Assembly (NCBI GenBank): GCA_942492905.1
Contig: OW818657.1
Location: forward strand, 2,542,001-2,606,000
Direction: 5' to 3'
DNA length: 64,000 nucleotides
DNA from: CAIZWU01 sp942492905
Lineage (GTDB): Bacteria; Verrucomicrobiota; Verrucomicrobiia; Verrucomicrobiales; V1-33
The notes beneath the pieces are model-generated. The model did no database searches and was not told the DNA's origin. It worked only from the letters and a program-made list of their open reading frames with translations. A program made the position numbers and the translations under genes. Positions 42,781 through 52,100 of this stretch are shown piece by piece. The first letter of the stretch is position 1; each line of letters begins with the position of its first letter.

Positions 42781-45264
42781 ATGTTTTTTCCGACTTCCCT
42801 GAGGGCTTGCCTCCCCGTTTTATTATTGCTGGGATTGTTTCTCGTTGCGGCCGAAGGTGAGGTACCTGCTCCGGGGGCGGCGTCGGAGGCTGTCCCGGTG
42901 CCGCACGGCACCCCGCAGGGCCTGGCTAAGTCCGATTGGGCCAGCATCCGGGCGGCCCACTCAGCGTGGGAGCATCGTTTCTCGCCAGTGGAGGGCGAGA
43001 GCGGTGAGTGGCAGGCGCGCAACCCGGGGCAGCAGTGGACGACTCGCTTTGACGGACGGGGATTTACCACCAGCCCGCAGGGGGCGCAGTGGCGGTGGGG
43101 GCTGGAACTGCGAAGCTACGGCTACGGCCGAAGCCACACCACAGTAGGCGGCGTGCCGGGGGTGAAGGCGGAGGGCGGGCGGCTGACTTACCAATGGGAC
43201 CAGCGGATGGAGGAATGGTTCGTCAATGACCAGCGCGGCCTGGAGCATGGGTTTGTGCTGAGGGAGCGGCCGGCGGGAGCCCGGGGCAGGCAGGCGCTGG
43301 AGGTGGTGATGGCAGTGCGCGGCGGACTGCTCGCGGGGCTGTCGGCGGACGGGCAGACGGTGCATTTCCGCGATGATCCCGGGGCACCGGTGCTGAATTA
43401 CGGCGGGCTGAAGGTGTGGGACGCGGACGGGAACATCCTGCCCTCGCGCTTCGAGCCGGCGGGGGAAAAGCAGGTACGCCTGGTGGTGGTGGAAGTGGGT
43501 GCGCGCTATCCGCTCACCATTGATCCCATCGCCCAGCAGGCCTACCTGAAGGCGGGTAACGCCGGGGCGAACGACAGTTTTGGTCGGTCGGTGGCGGTGT
43601 CGGGCGACACGGTGGTCGTCGGGGCTGACGCTGAGGCCAGCACTGCGACCGGGGTCAACGGCAACGGGGCGGACAATTCGGCCAGTGTCTCCGGTGCTGC
43701 CTACGTCTTCACGCGCAGCGGGACGATGTGGACGCAGCAGGCCTACCTGAAAGCCAGCAACACCGGGAGGAGCGACAAATTCGGCTGGTCGGTGGCGGTG
43801 TGGGGTGACACGGTGGTGGTCGGGGCTTACCAGGAGTCCAGCAACGCGACCGGGGTGAATGGCAATACGGCGAACGATTCGGCCACCGAGGCCGGGGCGG
43901 CCTACGTCTTCATGCGTAGCGGGACGGTGTGGACGCAGCAGGCCTATCTGAAAGCTAGCAACACCGAGGCGAGGAACCGTTTTGGTCGGTCGGTGGCAGT
44001 ATGGGGCGACACGGTGGTCGTCGGGGCTCCCCTCCCTGGAGCGGCCTACGTGTTCACGCGCAACGGGACGGTATGGACGCAGCAGGCCTTCCTGAAGGCC
44101 GGCAGCGGCGAGCTAGGCACCTCGGTGGCGGTGTCGGGCGACACGGTGGTCGTCGGGGCTCCCTATGAGGCCAGCAACGCGACCGGGGTGAACGGCAACC
44201 CGGCGGACGATTCGGCCTACGGCTCGGGGGCGGCCTACATTTTCACGCGCAGTGGGACGGTGTGGACGCAGCAGGCTTACCTGAAGGCCGGCAACGCCGA
44301 GGCGAAGGACGAATTCGGCATCTCGGTGGCGGTGGCGGGCGATACGGTGGTCGTCGGGGCTGAGTTCGAGGCCAGCAACGCGACCGGGGTCAACGGCAAC
44401 CCGACAGACAATTCGGCCTTCGGCTCGGGGGCGGCCTACGTCTTCACGCGCAGTGGGACGGTGTGGACGCAGCAGGCCTACCTGAAGGCCGGCAACGCCG
44501 GGGTGACCGACTACTTCGGCGTCTCGGTGGCGGTGTCGGGCGACACGGTGGTCGTCGGGGCTCTCGGCGAGGCCAGCAACGCGACCGGCGTCAATGGCAA
44601 CTCTTCTAATAATTCAGCCGACTACGCCGGGGCGGCCTACGTCTTCACGCGCAGCGGGACGCTGTGGACGCAGCAGGCCTACCTGAAGGCCGGCAACACC
44701 GGGGCGTTCGACTACTTCGGCGGCTCGGTGGCGGTGTCGGGAGACACCGTGGTCATCGGGGCTCACGGCGAGGCCAGCAATGCGACCGGGGTCAACGGCA
44801 ACGGGGCGGACAATTCTGCCTTCGGCTCGGGGGCGGCTTACATTTTCACAGGCGTAGGCCCGGTCCTGCGCACCCCGCTGGAGCAGTGGCGGGAGCTTCA
44901 CTTCAGCACCCCGGTCAACAGCGGTGACGCGGCGGACAGTTTTGATTTCGACCAGGACGGACTGGTCAATCTACTGGAATGGGCGGCTGGCACGCTGCCC
45001 AATCAGCCGAATCCCTATCAGCCAGCGCTGGTCCGAAACGGATCGGACTTGGAGTTCACGTATTCCCGCAGCTTGGCCGCCTTTAACGCCGGGACCGGCT
45101 ACGCCGTGGAATGGAGCGGGACGCTGGCGGCGGGAAGCTGGCAGACCATCGGAGTGACGCAGAGCGTAATTTCCTCCACCACAGGCGACGTGCAGACCGT
45201 GCGGGCCACCATCCCCGCCGATACCGAACGACGATACCTGCGCCTGCGCGTGACCTCTCCGTAA
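42781..45264 (+). CDS. Secreted FG-GAP seven-repeat beta-propeller protein
   Basis: 827 aa. Signal peptide MFFPTSLRACLPVLLLLGLF. Residues 50-250 are a beta-rich front domain (ERRFSPV-like, then ARYPLTIDPIAQQAYLKA). Seven FG-GAP repeats follow with core FG-x-SVAVSGDTVVVGA and QQAYLKAGN, resembling integrin-alpha propellers. Repeat three lacks the EASNATGVNGN insertion, and repeat four is short at its start. A C-terminal domain has FDFDQDGLVNLLEWAAG, the tail type shared by several neighbours. The 241 bp before it back onto the divergent large gene. Surface-exposed, role unknown. Confidence 0.88.
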   Translation: MFFPTSLRACLPVLLLLGLFLVAAEGEVPAPGAASEAVPVPHGTPQGLAKSDWASIRAAHSAWEHRFSPVEGESGEWQARNPGQQWTTRFDGRGFTTSPQGAQWRWGLELRSYGYGRSHTTVGGVPGVKAEGGRLTYQWDQRMEEWFVNDQRGLEHGFVLRERPAGARGRQALEVVMAVRGGLLAGLSADGQTVHFRDDPGAPVLNYGGLKVWDADGNILPSRFEPAGEKQVRLVVVEVGARYPLTIDPIAQQAYLKAGNAGANDSFGRSVAVSGDTVVVGADAEASTATGVNGNGADNSASVSGAAYVFTRSGTMWTQQAYLKASNTGRSDKFGWSVAVWGDTVVVGAYQESSNATGVNGNTANDSATEAGAAYVFMRSGTVWTQQAYLKASNTEARNRFGRSVAVWGDTVVVGAPLPGAAYVFTRNGTVWTQQAFLKAGSGELGTSVAVSGDTVVVGAPYEASNATGVNGNPADDSAYGSGAAYIFTRSGTVWTQQAYLKAGNAEAKDEFGISVAVAGDTVVVGAEFEASNATGVNGNPTDNSAFGSGAAYVFTRSGTVWTQQAYLKAGNAGVTDYFGVSVAVSGDTVVVGALGEASNATGVNGNSSNNSADYAGAAYVFTRSGTLWTQQAYLKAGNTGAFDYFGGSVAVSGDTVVIGAHGEASNATGVNGNGADNSAFGSGAAYIFTGVGPVLRTPLEQWRELHFSTPVNSGDAADSFDFDQDGLVNLLEWAAGTLPNQPNPYQPALVRNGSDLEFTYSRSLAAFNAGTGYAVEWSGTLAAGSWQTIGVTQSVISSTTGDVQTVRATIPADTERRYLRLRVTSP

Positions 45265-45286
45265 AGTAAATCAACCTACCCGGGCT

Positions 45287-45569
45287 GCTCCCTGCCGCCA
45301 GCACGGTGGACGGCAGACTGGCCATCACTTTCCCCCGCAACACCGCCGCGACGGACGTGTCATTCACGGTGCAGGGGAGCGATGATCTTTCCACCTGGAC
45401 CGATCTCGCCCGCAGCACGGCGGGCGCGCCGATGGTGGCGCTCGACGTCGGCGTGAATGTGGTGGAGACGGGAGCAGGAGTCCTGCGCACCGTGGAGGTT
45501 CGCGACCTTTTCCTCACTATCAATCCCGCGCATCCCCGCCGCTATCTGCGCCTCCGTGAACTGCCCTAG
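45287..45569 (+). pseudogene. Orphan copy B of the delta-60 C-terminal segment
   Basis: 283 bp nearly identical to 36794-37076, beginning 22 bp after the stop of the FG-GAP gene. It encodes VDGRLAITFPRNTAATDVSF and the rest of the C-terminal module to the same stop codon, with no start or signal. It may be a remnant of an earlier gene end replaced by the FG-GAP gene, or a recombination product between similar 3' ends. Confidence 0.85.
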
Positions 45570-46102
45570 GCCTTTGGCAGTCTCCGTCGGCGGGCCATGC
45601 ATGGAGGGCTGGGGAAGGGGCCGCAGGATGGTAGCCCGGGAAGTAGGATGTTGCTGTTACTTGAGGGGATTTGCCTGCCCTCATCAACAGGCCCCGCGCC
45701 GTTACATCAGTGGGTGACGCCTATCATTTTGCACTGTAGGGATGCTGGTGCGGTTGATTGTCCCTATTCCGGGTGGTGGCGGAGTTGGGCAGCGGAGAAT
45801 TTTTCCAGTTGTTCGATCTGCCCGGCCCAAAACTCCCAATGGTCTGCCGCCGTCACAGACTTGACCAGACGCCCGAGGTAATCCTGACAGCCTGTCTCAA
45901 CAAAGGAGCCAAGGTCCGCCCGCAGGTGGCCTGCTTCCGGGGGGAGCCGCCAGGATTGGCAGGGCGCTGGCCACGGGTTCAGCAGCTCCCTCACTCGGAA
46001 GGAACTGCGGGAAGTGGTCTATGACTCTCCGTCAGATTGGACTTATCCCATGCCGTGGTCAGTTTTTGGGAATCCAAGAGATTGGATTTCTCCATCCTCA
46101 CT
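45570..46102. other. Gene-poor interval with one small candidate frame
   Basis: About 530 bp. The only frame that reads like protein is on the minus strand at 45764-45994, listed separately. A short inverted repeat (AATCCAAGAGATTGGATT) is at about 46070. Confidence 0.5.
45764..45994 (-). CDS. Small hypothetical protein, doubtful
   Basis: 76 codons from a GTG at 45994. The composition looks like real protein rather than shadow: LRADLGSFVETGCQDYLGRL then ADHWEFWAGQIEQLEKF. No ribosome-binding site is clear. No family recognised; it might be a fragment of a longer gene. Confidence 0.35.
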   Translation of the reverse strand: MRELLNPWPAPCQSWRLPPEAGHLRADLGSFVETGCQDYLGRLVKSVTAADHWEFWAGQIEQLEKFSAAQLRHHPE

Positions 46103-46996
46103 TCAACTCTGCCTTTGGGAGTCTGCTCCGGCGCCGGCGTCGTTGGGGAGCGGTGAGCGGTCGAACAGTTGATGGAGTTTTTCAAGCTCCTGGCGGATTT
46201 CGGCCGGGGCGTCCGGGGGGAGCGGGATGCTTATGACAATCCAGGAGCACAGGGCAAACCAAGCTCCGCCCAGGGCGGCAATGGTGATGAGGCCTGCGGG
46301 AGCGGGAGGGGAGTGGCTCAGGCGGGAATGGGCCGCTCGGTCCCAGAGGGTGGTCCCGGTCCGGCGGTAAAGCAGCCACGACATGGTGCTTTGGAGGACC
46401 GGCAGCAGGGAGAGGGCAGGGAGACCCAGGCCGGCTCCGGTGCAGACAACCAGCACGGTGCGTTTGACGGCGGCAGGATAGGTGAGCGGCTGTCCGAGAT
46501 CATCGGTGACCCTGATGCCCAGCAACCATTTGCCCGGCGTGGTGGTGAAACGGCTGAGAAGAAAGGATTCCACCGGTATCCAGAGCAGAGCCGCCCCGAC
46601 CACCAGGAGGGGAGAGAGCAGCAGGTAATCCCATAGCTGCAGCCAGCCCGCGCTGACCGCGATCACCCAGAGCAGACTGAACCAGAGCACCTTATCGACG
46701 ATCCGGGCCAGCCAGCGGAGCCAGGCGTGGAGGCGGCGGGCTTGAATTTCAGGAAGATCGGCGCTGGCAGTCCCTTCCTTGATTTCCGCCGGGACCGGGA
46801 GGGGCGGGGGCAGGGCGGGATCGCGGGGCATCCAGGATTCGAGTGCCTCAATGGTGGAGAGCGGCGACCAACTCTCCATCCCTTCGATCCAAGCCGGGTC
46901 CGAAGGTAAGATCGTCTTGTCTTCGAGGAGTTCGCGCAGTTTGAATGGGAGGAAGGGTCCGATCCGCTGGCCTTCCTTCAACACGTAGATATCCAT
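46103..46996 (-). CDS. RDD-family membrane protein with GYF_2 domain
   Basis: 297 aa from the ATG at 46996 (12 codons inside a longer frame). Residues 1-55 are a GYF_2-like domain: YVLKEGQRIGPFLPFKLREL and WIEGMESWSPLS. Residues 85-270 hold the RDD membrane domain: RRLHAWLRWLARIVDKVLWF, FTTTPGKWLLGIRV, YPAAVKRTVLV and TTLWDRAAHS. Three or four helices are visible. GYF_2-RDD proteins are common in Verrucomicrobiota. RDD proteins have been linked to transport or stress, but the role here is unknown. Confidence 0.88.
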   Translation of the reverse strand: MDIYVLKEGQRIGPFLPFKLRELLEDKTILPSDPAWIEGMESWSPLSTIEALESWMPRDPALPPPLPVPAEIKEGTASADLPEIQARRLHAWLRWLARIVDKVLWFSLLWVIAVSAGWLQLWDYLLLSPLLVVGAALLWIPVESFLLSRFTTTPGKWLLGIRVTDDLGQPLTYPAAVKRTVLVVCTGAGLGLPALSLLPVLQSTMSWLLYRRTGTTLWDRAAHSRLSHSPPAPAGLITIAALGGAWFALCSWIVISIPLPPDAPAEIRQELEKLHQLFDRSPLPNDAGAGADSQRQS

Positions 46997-47163
46997 GGTT
47001 GGTAGCAGGAGTGACGCGCCGGGGACAAGCAACCGCTTTCTCCACAGAACCTGGACAAGCCGGGCCGTGAGGGCGGCGGAAACGGCAAGGAATCCCGGAG
47101 AATTGGTGATTTTCTTGAATTACGCATTGGCAGCCACCGCGGAGCGGGCTATCGGGCGGGATT

Positions 47164-47610
47164 ATGAGCTTAATTATTGGAGTCGAAGATGACCGGGTGC
47201 AAAAGGCCGACCTCGGTGACAAAATCCGCGAGCTGTGCGAAGCGCTGCTGGAGGATGAAAATGTGGTGGCTGCCCGCAACCGGATCACCGGATTTATGAA
47301 TGATCCTGCCGCGACCGGAGGATACGCCAAACTGGCCGACATGAGCGAGCAACTGCAGCGCAAGGAAATGGCCGGGGAAAAGATCTCCGAGGAGGAAGGA
47401 CAGGCTTTTGAAGACCTGCGCCGGGCTACCTTGAGCGAGCCTCCCGTCCAAGCTTTCATGGAGGCCCGCGGGCTGCTCCAGGAGATGGAAAGTTTCATCA
47501 TGGCCTATGTGAGCCGGACTCTCGAACTCGGCCGTATCCCCAAGGAGAACGAGCTGATGCCTGCCCAAGGTGGCGGCGGCGGTTGTGGCGAAGGCTGCGG
47601 CTGCCATTAA
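47164..47610 (+). CDS. YlbF-family regulator with Cys-rich C-terminus
   Basis: 148 aa. Helical YlbF/YmcA-type core: LGDKIRELCEALLEDENVVA, AARNRITGFMNDPAATGGYA, EEGQAFEDLRRATLSEPPVQ, MESFIMAYVSRTLELGRI. The end GGGGGCGEGCGCH carries three Cys and a His. In B. subtilis the YlbF-YmcA-YaaT complex binds [4Fe-4S] clusters and affects RNA processing, so this tail may bind a metal or cluster (inference). An intrinsic terminator follows at 47645. Confidence 0.85.
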   Translation: MSLIIGVEDDRVQKADLGDKIRELCEALLEDENVVAARNRITGFMNDPAATGGYAKLADMSEQLQRKEMAGEKISEEEGQAFEDLRRATLSEPPVQAFMEARGLLQEMESFIMAYVSRTLELGRIPKENELMPAQGGGGGCGEGCGCH

Positions 47611-47644
47611 GCAGATCTGTCCGGCCTGTTTTTCAGCCAACGAG

Positions 47645-47674
47645 GCGGAGTCCTGGAAGGGACTCCGCTTTTTT
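47645..47674 (+). terminator. Intrinsic terminator after ylbF-like gene
   Basis: GCGGAGTCC (47645-47653) pairs perfectly with GGACTCCGC (47660-47668), loop of 6, then six T. Located 35 bp after the stop codon. Confidence 0.88.
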
Positions 47675-47826
47675 GTGCAGGGGTAGATATTCCACCGGAA
47701 GTCACGGGAAATCATTGGTCAACGAGGCCTTGGCAGGCGGATGATGGTTGACGGTGCGGCCTGCGCTTGCCGAGGAGGGGGGAGACGCTACTCTCGCGGC
47801 TTCCCAAGGCATTATCCAAACCCAGC

Positions 47827-48891
47827 ATGGCCGATCATGATTTTCTTCCGTTTCCCGCGCTGCATGAGTGGGCCGTGCCTTCCCATGGGTTGCAGGTGGA
47901 GACGGTGGATGCTCATGCCGGGGGGCAGTCCTTGCGGTTGATTCTGCGGGGCGTGCCGCCGTTGGGGGGGCGGACGATGGCCGAGCGGCAGGCATATGCA
48001 GAACGGCATTTCGATCACTTGAGGAAGGCGCTCCTGCTGGAACCCCGGGGCCATCCTGATTTGCATGGCTGCCTGCTGACGCCGCCGCAGCACAATGGTT
48101 CACACTTTGGGGTGCTGTTCATGCATCGGGGGGGATTCCGCCCCATGTGTGGCCACGGGGTAATCGCCCTGACCACCATCCTCCTTGAATGCGGCCTGGT
48201 GGAAATGAAGGCACCGGAGACCCGCCTGCGGCTGGATACACCCGTGGGGATGATCAGGGCCTACGGGCAAATCGGGGAAGGCCAGGTGGAACGGGTATTT
48301 TTTGAGAATGCTCCCTCCCGGGTGGTGGCCACCGGCTGCCGGGCCGAGGTGCCCGGTTTGGGCCAAGTGAATTACGATCTGGCTTTTGGCGGGGGGCTGT
48401 TTGCTTTTGTGGAGGCAGGGACGCTGGGGTTGTCGATTGCGGCGGAGGCAGAGGTGGAATTGGCGGTGGCAGGGAGGGCTCTGTTGGGTGCCCTGACCGG
48501 ACCGCAGAACCGGGAACGGACCGGAAATAACCCGGAAGGTGTGCCTGTGGGGGTGGTTTTTACCGGCCCTCCCTCCCGTCGGCGGGGAGGCCGGGCGGAT
48601 GCGAGGCAGGTGTGCGTCTCTGCCGATGGGGGAGTGGACCGTAGTGCTGGGGGAATGGAAATTTGTGCGCGGTTGGCCCTGCTGTCCAGTCAGGGCGTGG
48701 TGGGGGATGGGGTGGATTTTGCCGTCGAAGGCATCACGGGAAGCGTTTTCCGGGGAAAAATCGTGGGGCGTGACTCCGATCCGGCCACGGGTGGAGTGAT
48801 CTGTGAGATCGAGGGCCAAGCCTGGGTCACGGGACGTCATACCTTTTTGATCGCAGAAGACGATCCCTTCCGGAGTGGTTTTCTGCTTTAA
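47827..48891 (+). CDS. Proline racemase-superfamily protein, second Cys missing
   Basis: 354 aa from the ATG at 47827. The first catalytic motif is intact: FRPMCGHGVIAL near residue 108. Other family segments are ETVDAHAGGQSLRLIL, THAE-like GGGLFAFVEA, and ITGSVFRGKIVG. The second motif, normally DRSPCGTGTSA, reads DRSAGGMEICA, so the second catalytic Cys is Gly. Racemases need both Cys. trans-3-Hydroxyproline dehydratases have Thr there. The reaction is therefore uncertain, with a dehydratase-like or altered activity more likely than racemisation. Confidence 0.82.
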   Translation: MADHDFLPFPALHEWAVPSHGLQVETVDAHAGGQSLRLILRGVPPLGGRTMAERQAYAERHFDHLRKALLLEPRGHPDLHGCLLTPPQHNGSHFGVLFMHRGGFRPMCGHGVIALTTILLECGLVEMKAPETRLRLDTPVGMIRAYGQIGEGQVERVFFENAPSRVVATGCRAEVPGLGQVNYDLAFGGGLFAFVEAGTLGLSIAAEAEVELAVAGRALLGALTGPQNRERTGNNPEGVPVGVVFTGPPSRRRGGRADARQVCVSADGGVDRSAGGMEICARLALLSSQGVVGDGVDFAVEGITGSVFRGKIVGRDSDPATGGVICEIEGQAWVTGRHTFLIAEDDPFRSGFLL

Positions 48892-48935
48892 GTCGGAAGG
48901 GTGGAGGATCGAAGGAAATTGGCTTTAAAGAAGTC

Positions 48936-48963
48936 TTGAAGAAAAAGCAGAGAGAAGTATAAT
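48936..48963 (+). promoter_or_regulatory. Predicted sigma-70 promoter of the GloVer-repeat gene
   Basis: TTGAAG (48936-48941) and a perfect TATAAT (48958-48963), 16 bp apart, 20 bp upstream of the ATG at 48984. The surrounding 90 bp are AT-rich against a GC-rich chromosome. Consensus match only. Confidence 0.6.
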
Positions 48964-48983
48964 TTTCATAATTACCCTTAATT

Positions 48984-51900
48984 ATGAAGAGATTATCGAT
49001 ATTGCTGGCATTCTGGCATCTTAGTTTGTTGATCGGCTTGGCGGGCCCAATCTTTGAGCCGGTGACGGCGTTTCAGGCAGGACCTACGGGGCCGGAAAAC
49101 AGCGGACTCCTTAAGCACCCGGATGGGTTCTTTTATGGCACGACCCGATCGGGAGGGGCTTACGGCTATGGGACGATCTATCGATTGAGCCCCGCCGGCG
49201 AGGTGGCGGTGATGGTACATTTCAGCGGAGCCAGCGGGGCGGCGAGGGGGAGGAGGCCCCAAGCGCAGTTGGTTGATGATGGCACAGGGGTCCTTTGGGG
49301 AACCACTTTCCTCGGAGGAGCCGGAAATTTCGGCGATGGATTTGGTACTGTGTTCAGGTTCAACCCGGTAACTCAGGATTTTACGTCGATTGTGGAGTTT
49401 TCCGGTACTGGAGGTTTTGCCAAAGGGAGCTTTCCTTTGACCGGGTTGGAACGGGATGGCGGGGGACAATTGTGGGGAACCACCGCTGCCGGGGGAAGTG
49501 CCGGGCACGGGACGATCTTCAAGGTGAACCCCGTCAATTTGGTGTTTACCAATGTGCTGGACTTTACCGGTGTCTCGGGGGCGCGGCGCGGTCGCTCGCC
49601 GGAAGGAACTTTGGTGCATGATGGCTCAGGCAACATGTGGGGCACGACGGCGGAAGGGGGCGCCAACGGGCAGGGCAGTCTTTTTACGTTGAATACTGCG
49701 ACGTCGGAACTGACCACGCTGCTGGACTTCACGGGGGTGGCGGGTGAGGTCCCTGGAAGCCGGCCCGCCGCGGCGCTGCGGGCTGGGGAAGCGGGAATTT
49801 GGTGGGGAACCACCAGTGCGGGCGGCGCGGGAGGATACGGGACGATTTTCCGGTATACGGCGGCGGGAGGGGTATTTGCTTCGGTGGCTCAATTTACCGG
49901 AGTGGCTGGCGCGGTGCCGGGCCGATTGCCGAAGGTTGCCTTGGTGCCGGATGGGGCGGGTTCCCTGTGGGGAACCACCAACGGAGGAGGGGTAGGTAAT
50001 TACGGAACTGTCTTTAAAATAGACTCCAGCACTTTGACTTTCAGCAACTTGGTTCAATTTACCGGGGTCGATGGGACTGCGCCGGGCAGCACTCCGTACG
50101 GGGCGTTGGTAATGGATCTGGCGGGCTCCTTCCGGGGCGTCACCACGGATGGGGGAAATACGCGGTTGGGCACCATTTTCACCATCAATGCCACGACAGG
50201 AGCCTTCCAATCCAACCTCAATTTCGTGAAGACGCAGGGAGTGACCGCTGCCAGCAATCCGGGGACAGGTCTGATTGCAGGTCCGGATGGGTTGCTCTGG
50301 GGCACCTCTGAGAATGGAGGAGAAGCCAATGCCGGAACGCTGTTCACCGTAAATCCTGTAACCGGCGCCACCTCCAATGTGCTGATTTTTACGGGAGTTG
50401 CCGGAGCGGCACCCGGGGTAAATCCTGCGGCTGAACTGCTCAGCGACAAGCTTGGTAATATTTGGGGGACGACTGCTGCTGGAGGGGCATCTAATTTTGG
50501 TGTAGTCTTTAAAGTTAATGCTTTAACTGGGGTTTTTACGTTGATTTTTGAGTTTACGGGTTCGGACGGACGTAATCCCAGTGGGCGCCTTGTCATTGAT
50601 GAAAGCGGAATCCTGTGGGGAACGACCTCGGAAGGAGGGAGCGAACAGGGAGGGACGATCTTCAAAATCAATCCTGTGACCGGAGTTCTGACTACGGTAG
50701 TCAACTTCACTGGAACCAGCGGGGCTTTCCTTGGGGATGGCCCATCGACTGGACTGACGCCGGATGGGACTGGATTTTTCTGGGGGACCACTTATGAAGG
50801 GGGAGACTCCAACTTGGGAACCATCTTCAAGATAAAACCTGCGGACGGCAGTTTCGTCCATGTGGCTTCTTTCAGCGGAACAGAGGGCGACTTCAAGGGC
50901 GACGGACCAGCGCATGCCCTGGTGATGGATTCCGCAGGATATTTATGGGGAACGACGGAATTTGGGGGGGCGGAAGGCCTGGGGACGGTCTTCAAGATTA
51001 ACCGTGGGGATGGAGTCCTTACCACGATCGCGGAATTTTCCGGGCCATCGGGTGACCTCGTGGGTGCCAATCCGCAATCCAGTCTGATTCAGGATCCAGT
51101 CGGAGCTTGGTATGGCACTACGGAGTCAGGGGGTGTTGGCAATCAGGGCACGATCTTCAAGATCTCCCCGGATGGCACCTTCCGCACGGTTTATGTATTC
51201 ACCGGGTCGCTCGGCGCGGTACCGGGAGCCAAACCGAGGGGAGGGTTGTATCAGCACACCGATGGGCACTTCTACGGCACGACCAGTGCGGGCGGGGCGC
51301 TCAGCAGTCTGGTCCCGGCGGGCAATGGGCAGATTTTCCGGCTTCGCCTCGGCCCGATTCCTGTCACTCAGGCGGCGACCGCGGTAGAGGGCACCACGGC
51401 TGTCCTGCGGGGTCTGGTGAATCCCAATGGAGCGGAAAGCACCGTGACGTTTGAATACGGCACGAGTCCATCCCTGGCCGGGGCCACCATCCTTTCCGGT
51501 GGCATCACCGGGGCTGGCGATGGCGCAGAGATCGTCACCGCCGCTCTGACCGGACTGACTCCGTCCACGCTTTATTACTACCGGGTCAGAGCCTCGAATC
51601 CGGAAAACGCCAACCTCCAGACGGCAGGTATCCTTTCCTTCACCACGACTGGTGATGGCGGCGGCGGCGTGGTTGGTTTTGTGGACTGGCTTAGTACTGC
51701 GGGAATCCCGGGAGGGGCGGCGGAGGCGGGCAATGATGCTGATTCCGATGGCACCTCCAATGCCTTGGAATTCGTCTTCGGGGGCAACCCGGCAGTGAAG
51801 GATGATTCATCCACGGTAGCCTTTGCGGCGACGCCGGAGGCTTTGATTTTCAGCTTCCAGCGACAGGATGCCTCGGAGACTCCTGATGTGACGCTCCTCG

Positions 51901-52085
51901 TGGAAGCAGGCCCTTCCCTGGGAAATTGGCCGAATTCTTATCTGATTGGTGCCACCACCGGGACCTCGGCGGCTGGAGTCGAAGTCTTGGAAAACGGAGG
52001 GGGGCCGGATGTGATTACGGTGGCAATCCCCTGGAACGGCAGTGGAGCCAAATTTGCGCGGCTCAAAGTCATTATCGGGGGGTAA
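48984..52085 (+). CDS. Secreted 14-repeat GloVer-type protein
   Basis: 1,033 aa. Signal peptide MKRLSILLAFWHLSLLIGLA. Fourteen tandem repeats of about 55 residues span residues 20-790, each with a core such as ALVMDSAGYLWGTTEFGGAE then GTVFKIN and a spacer F-TGVSGA-x-PG. This is the repeat named choice-of-anchor GloVer (Gloeobacter/Verrucomicrobia), predicted to form beta-propeller-like blades. A fibronectin-like domain follows (TTAVLRGLVNPNGAESTVTF, STLYYYRVRASN). A tail DADSDGTSNALEFVFGGNP resembles a calcium-binding, anchor-type end. Envelope or extracellular; function unknown. Confidence 0.9.
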   Translation: MKRLSILLAFWHLSLLIGLAGPIFEPVTAFQAGPTGPENSGLLKHPDGFFYGTTRSGGAYGYGTIYRLSPAGEVAVMVHFSGASGAARGRRPQAQLVDDGTGVLWGTTFLGGAGNFGDGFGTVFRFNPVTQDFTSIVEFSGTGGFAKGSFPLTGLERDGGGQLWGTTAAGGSAGHGTIFKVNPVNLVFTNVLDFTGVSGARRGRSPEGTLVHDGSGNMWGTTAEGGANGQGSLFTLNTATSELTTLLDFTGVAGEVPGSRPAAALRAGEAGIWWGTTSAGGAGGYGTIFRYTAAGGVFASVAQFTGVAGAVPGRLPKVALVPDGAGSLWGTTNGGGVGNYGTVFKIDSSTLTFSNLVQFTGVDGTAPGSTPYGALVMDLAGSFRGVTTDGGNTRLGTIFTINATTGAFQSNLNFVKTQGVTAASNPGTGLIAGPDGLLWGTSENGGEANAGTLFTVNPVTGATSNVLIFTGVAGAAPGVNPAAELLSDKLGNIWGTTAAGGASNFGVVFKVNALTGVFTLIFEFTGSDGRNPSGRLVIDESGILWGTTSEGGSEQGGTIFKINPVTGVLTTVVNFTGTSGAFLGDGPSTGLTPDGTGFFWGTTYEGGDSNLGTIFKIKPADGSFVHVASFSGTEGDFKGDGPAHALVMDSAGYLWGTTEFGGAEGLGTVFKINRGDGVLTTIAEFSGPSGDLVGANPQSSLIQDPVGAWYGTTESGGVGNQGTIFKISPDGTFRTVYVFTGSLGAVPGAKPRGGLYQHTDGHFYGTTSAGGALSSLVPAGNGQIFRLRLGPIPVTQAATAVEGTTAVLRGLVNPNGAESTVTFEYGTSPSLAGATILSGGITGAGDGAEIVTAALTGLTPSTLYYYRVRASNPENANLQTAGILSFTTTGDGGGGVVGFVDWLSTAGIPGGAAEAGNDADSDGTSNALEFVFGGNPAVKDDSSTVAFAATPEALIFSFQRQDASETPDVTLLVEAGPSLGNWPNSYLIGATTGTSAAGVEVLENGGGPDVITVAIPWNGSGAKFARLKVIIGG

Positions 52086-52100
52086 GGAAGAAGGCGGGCC

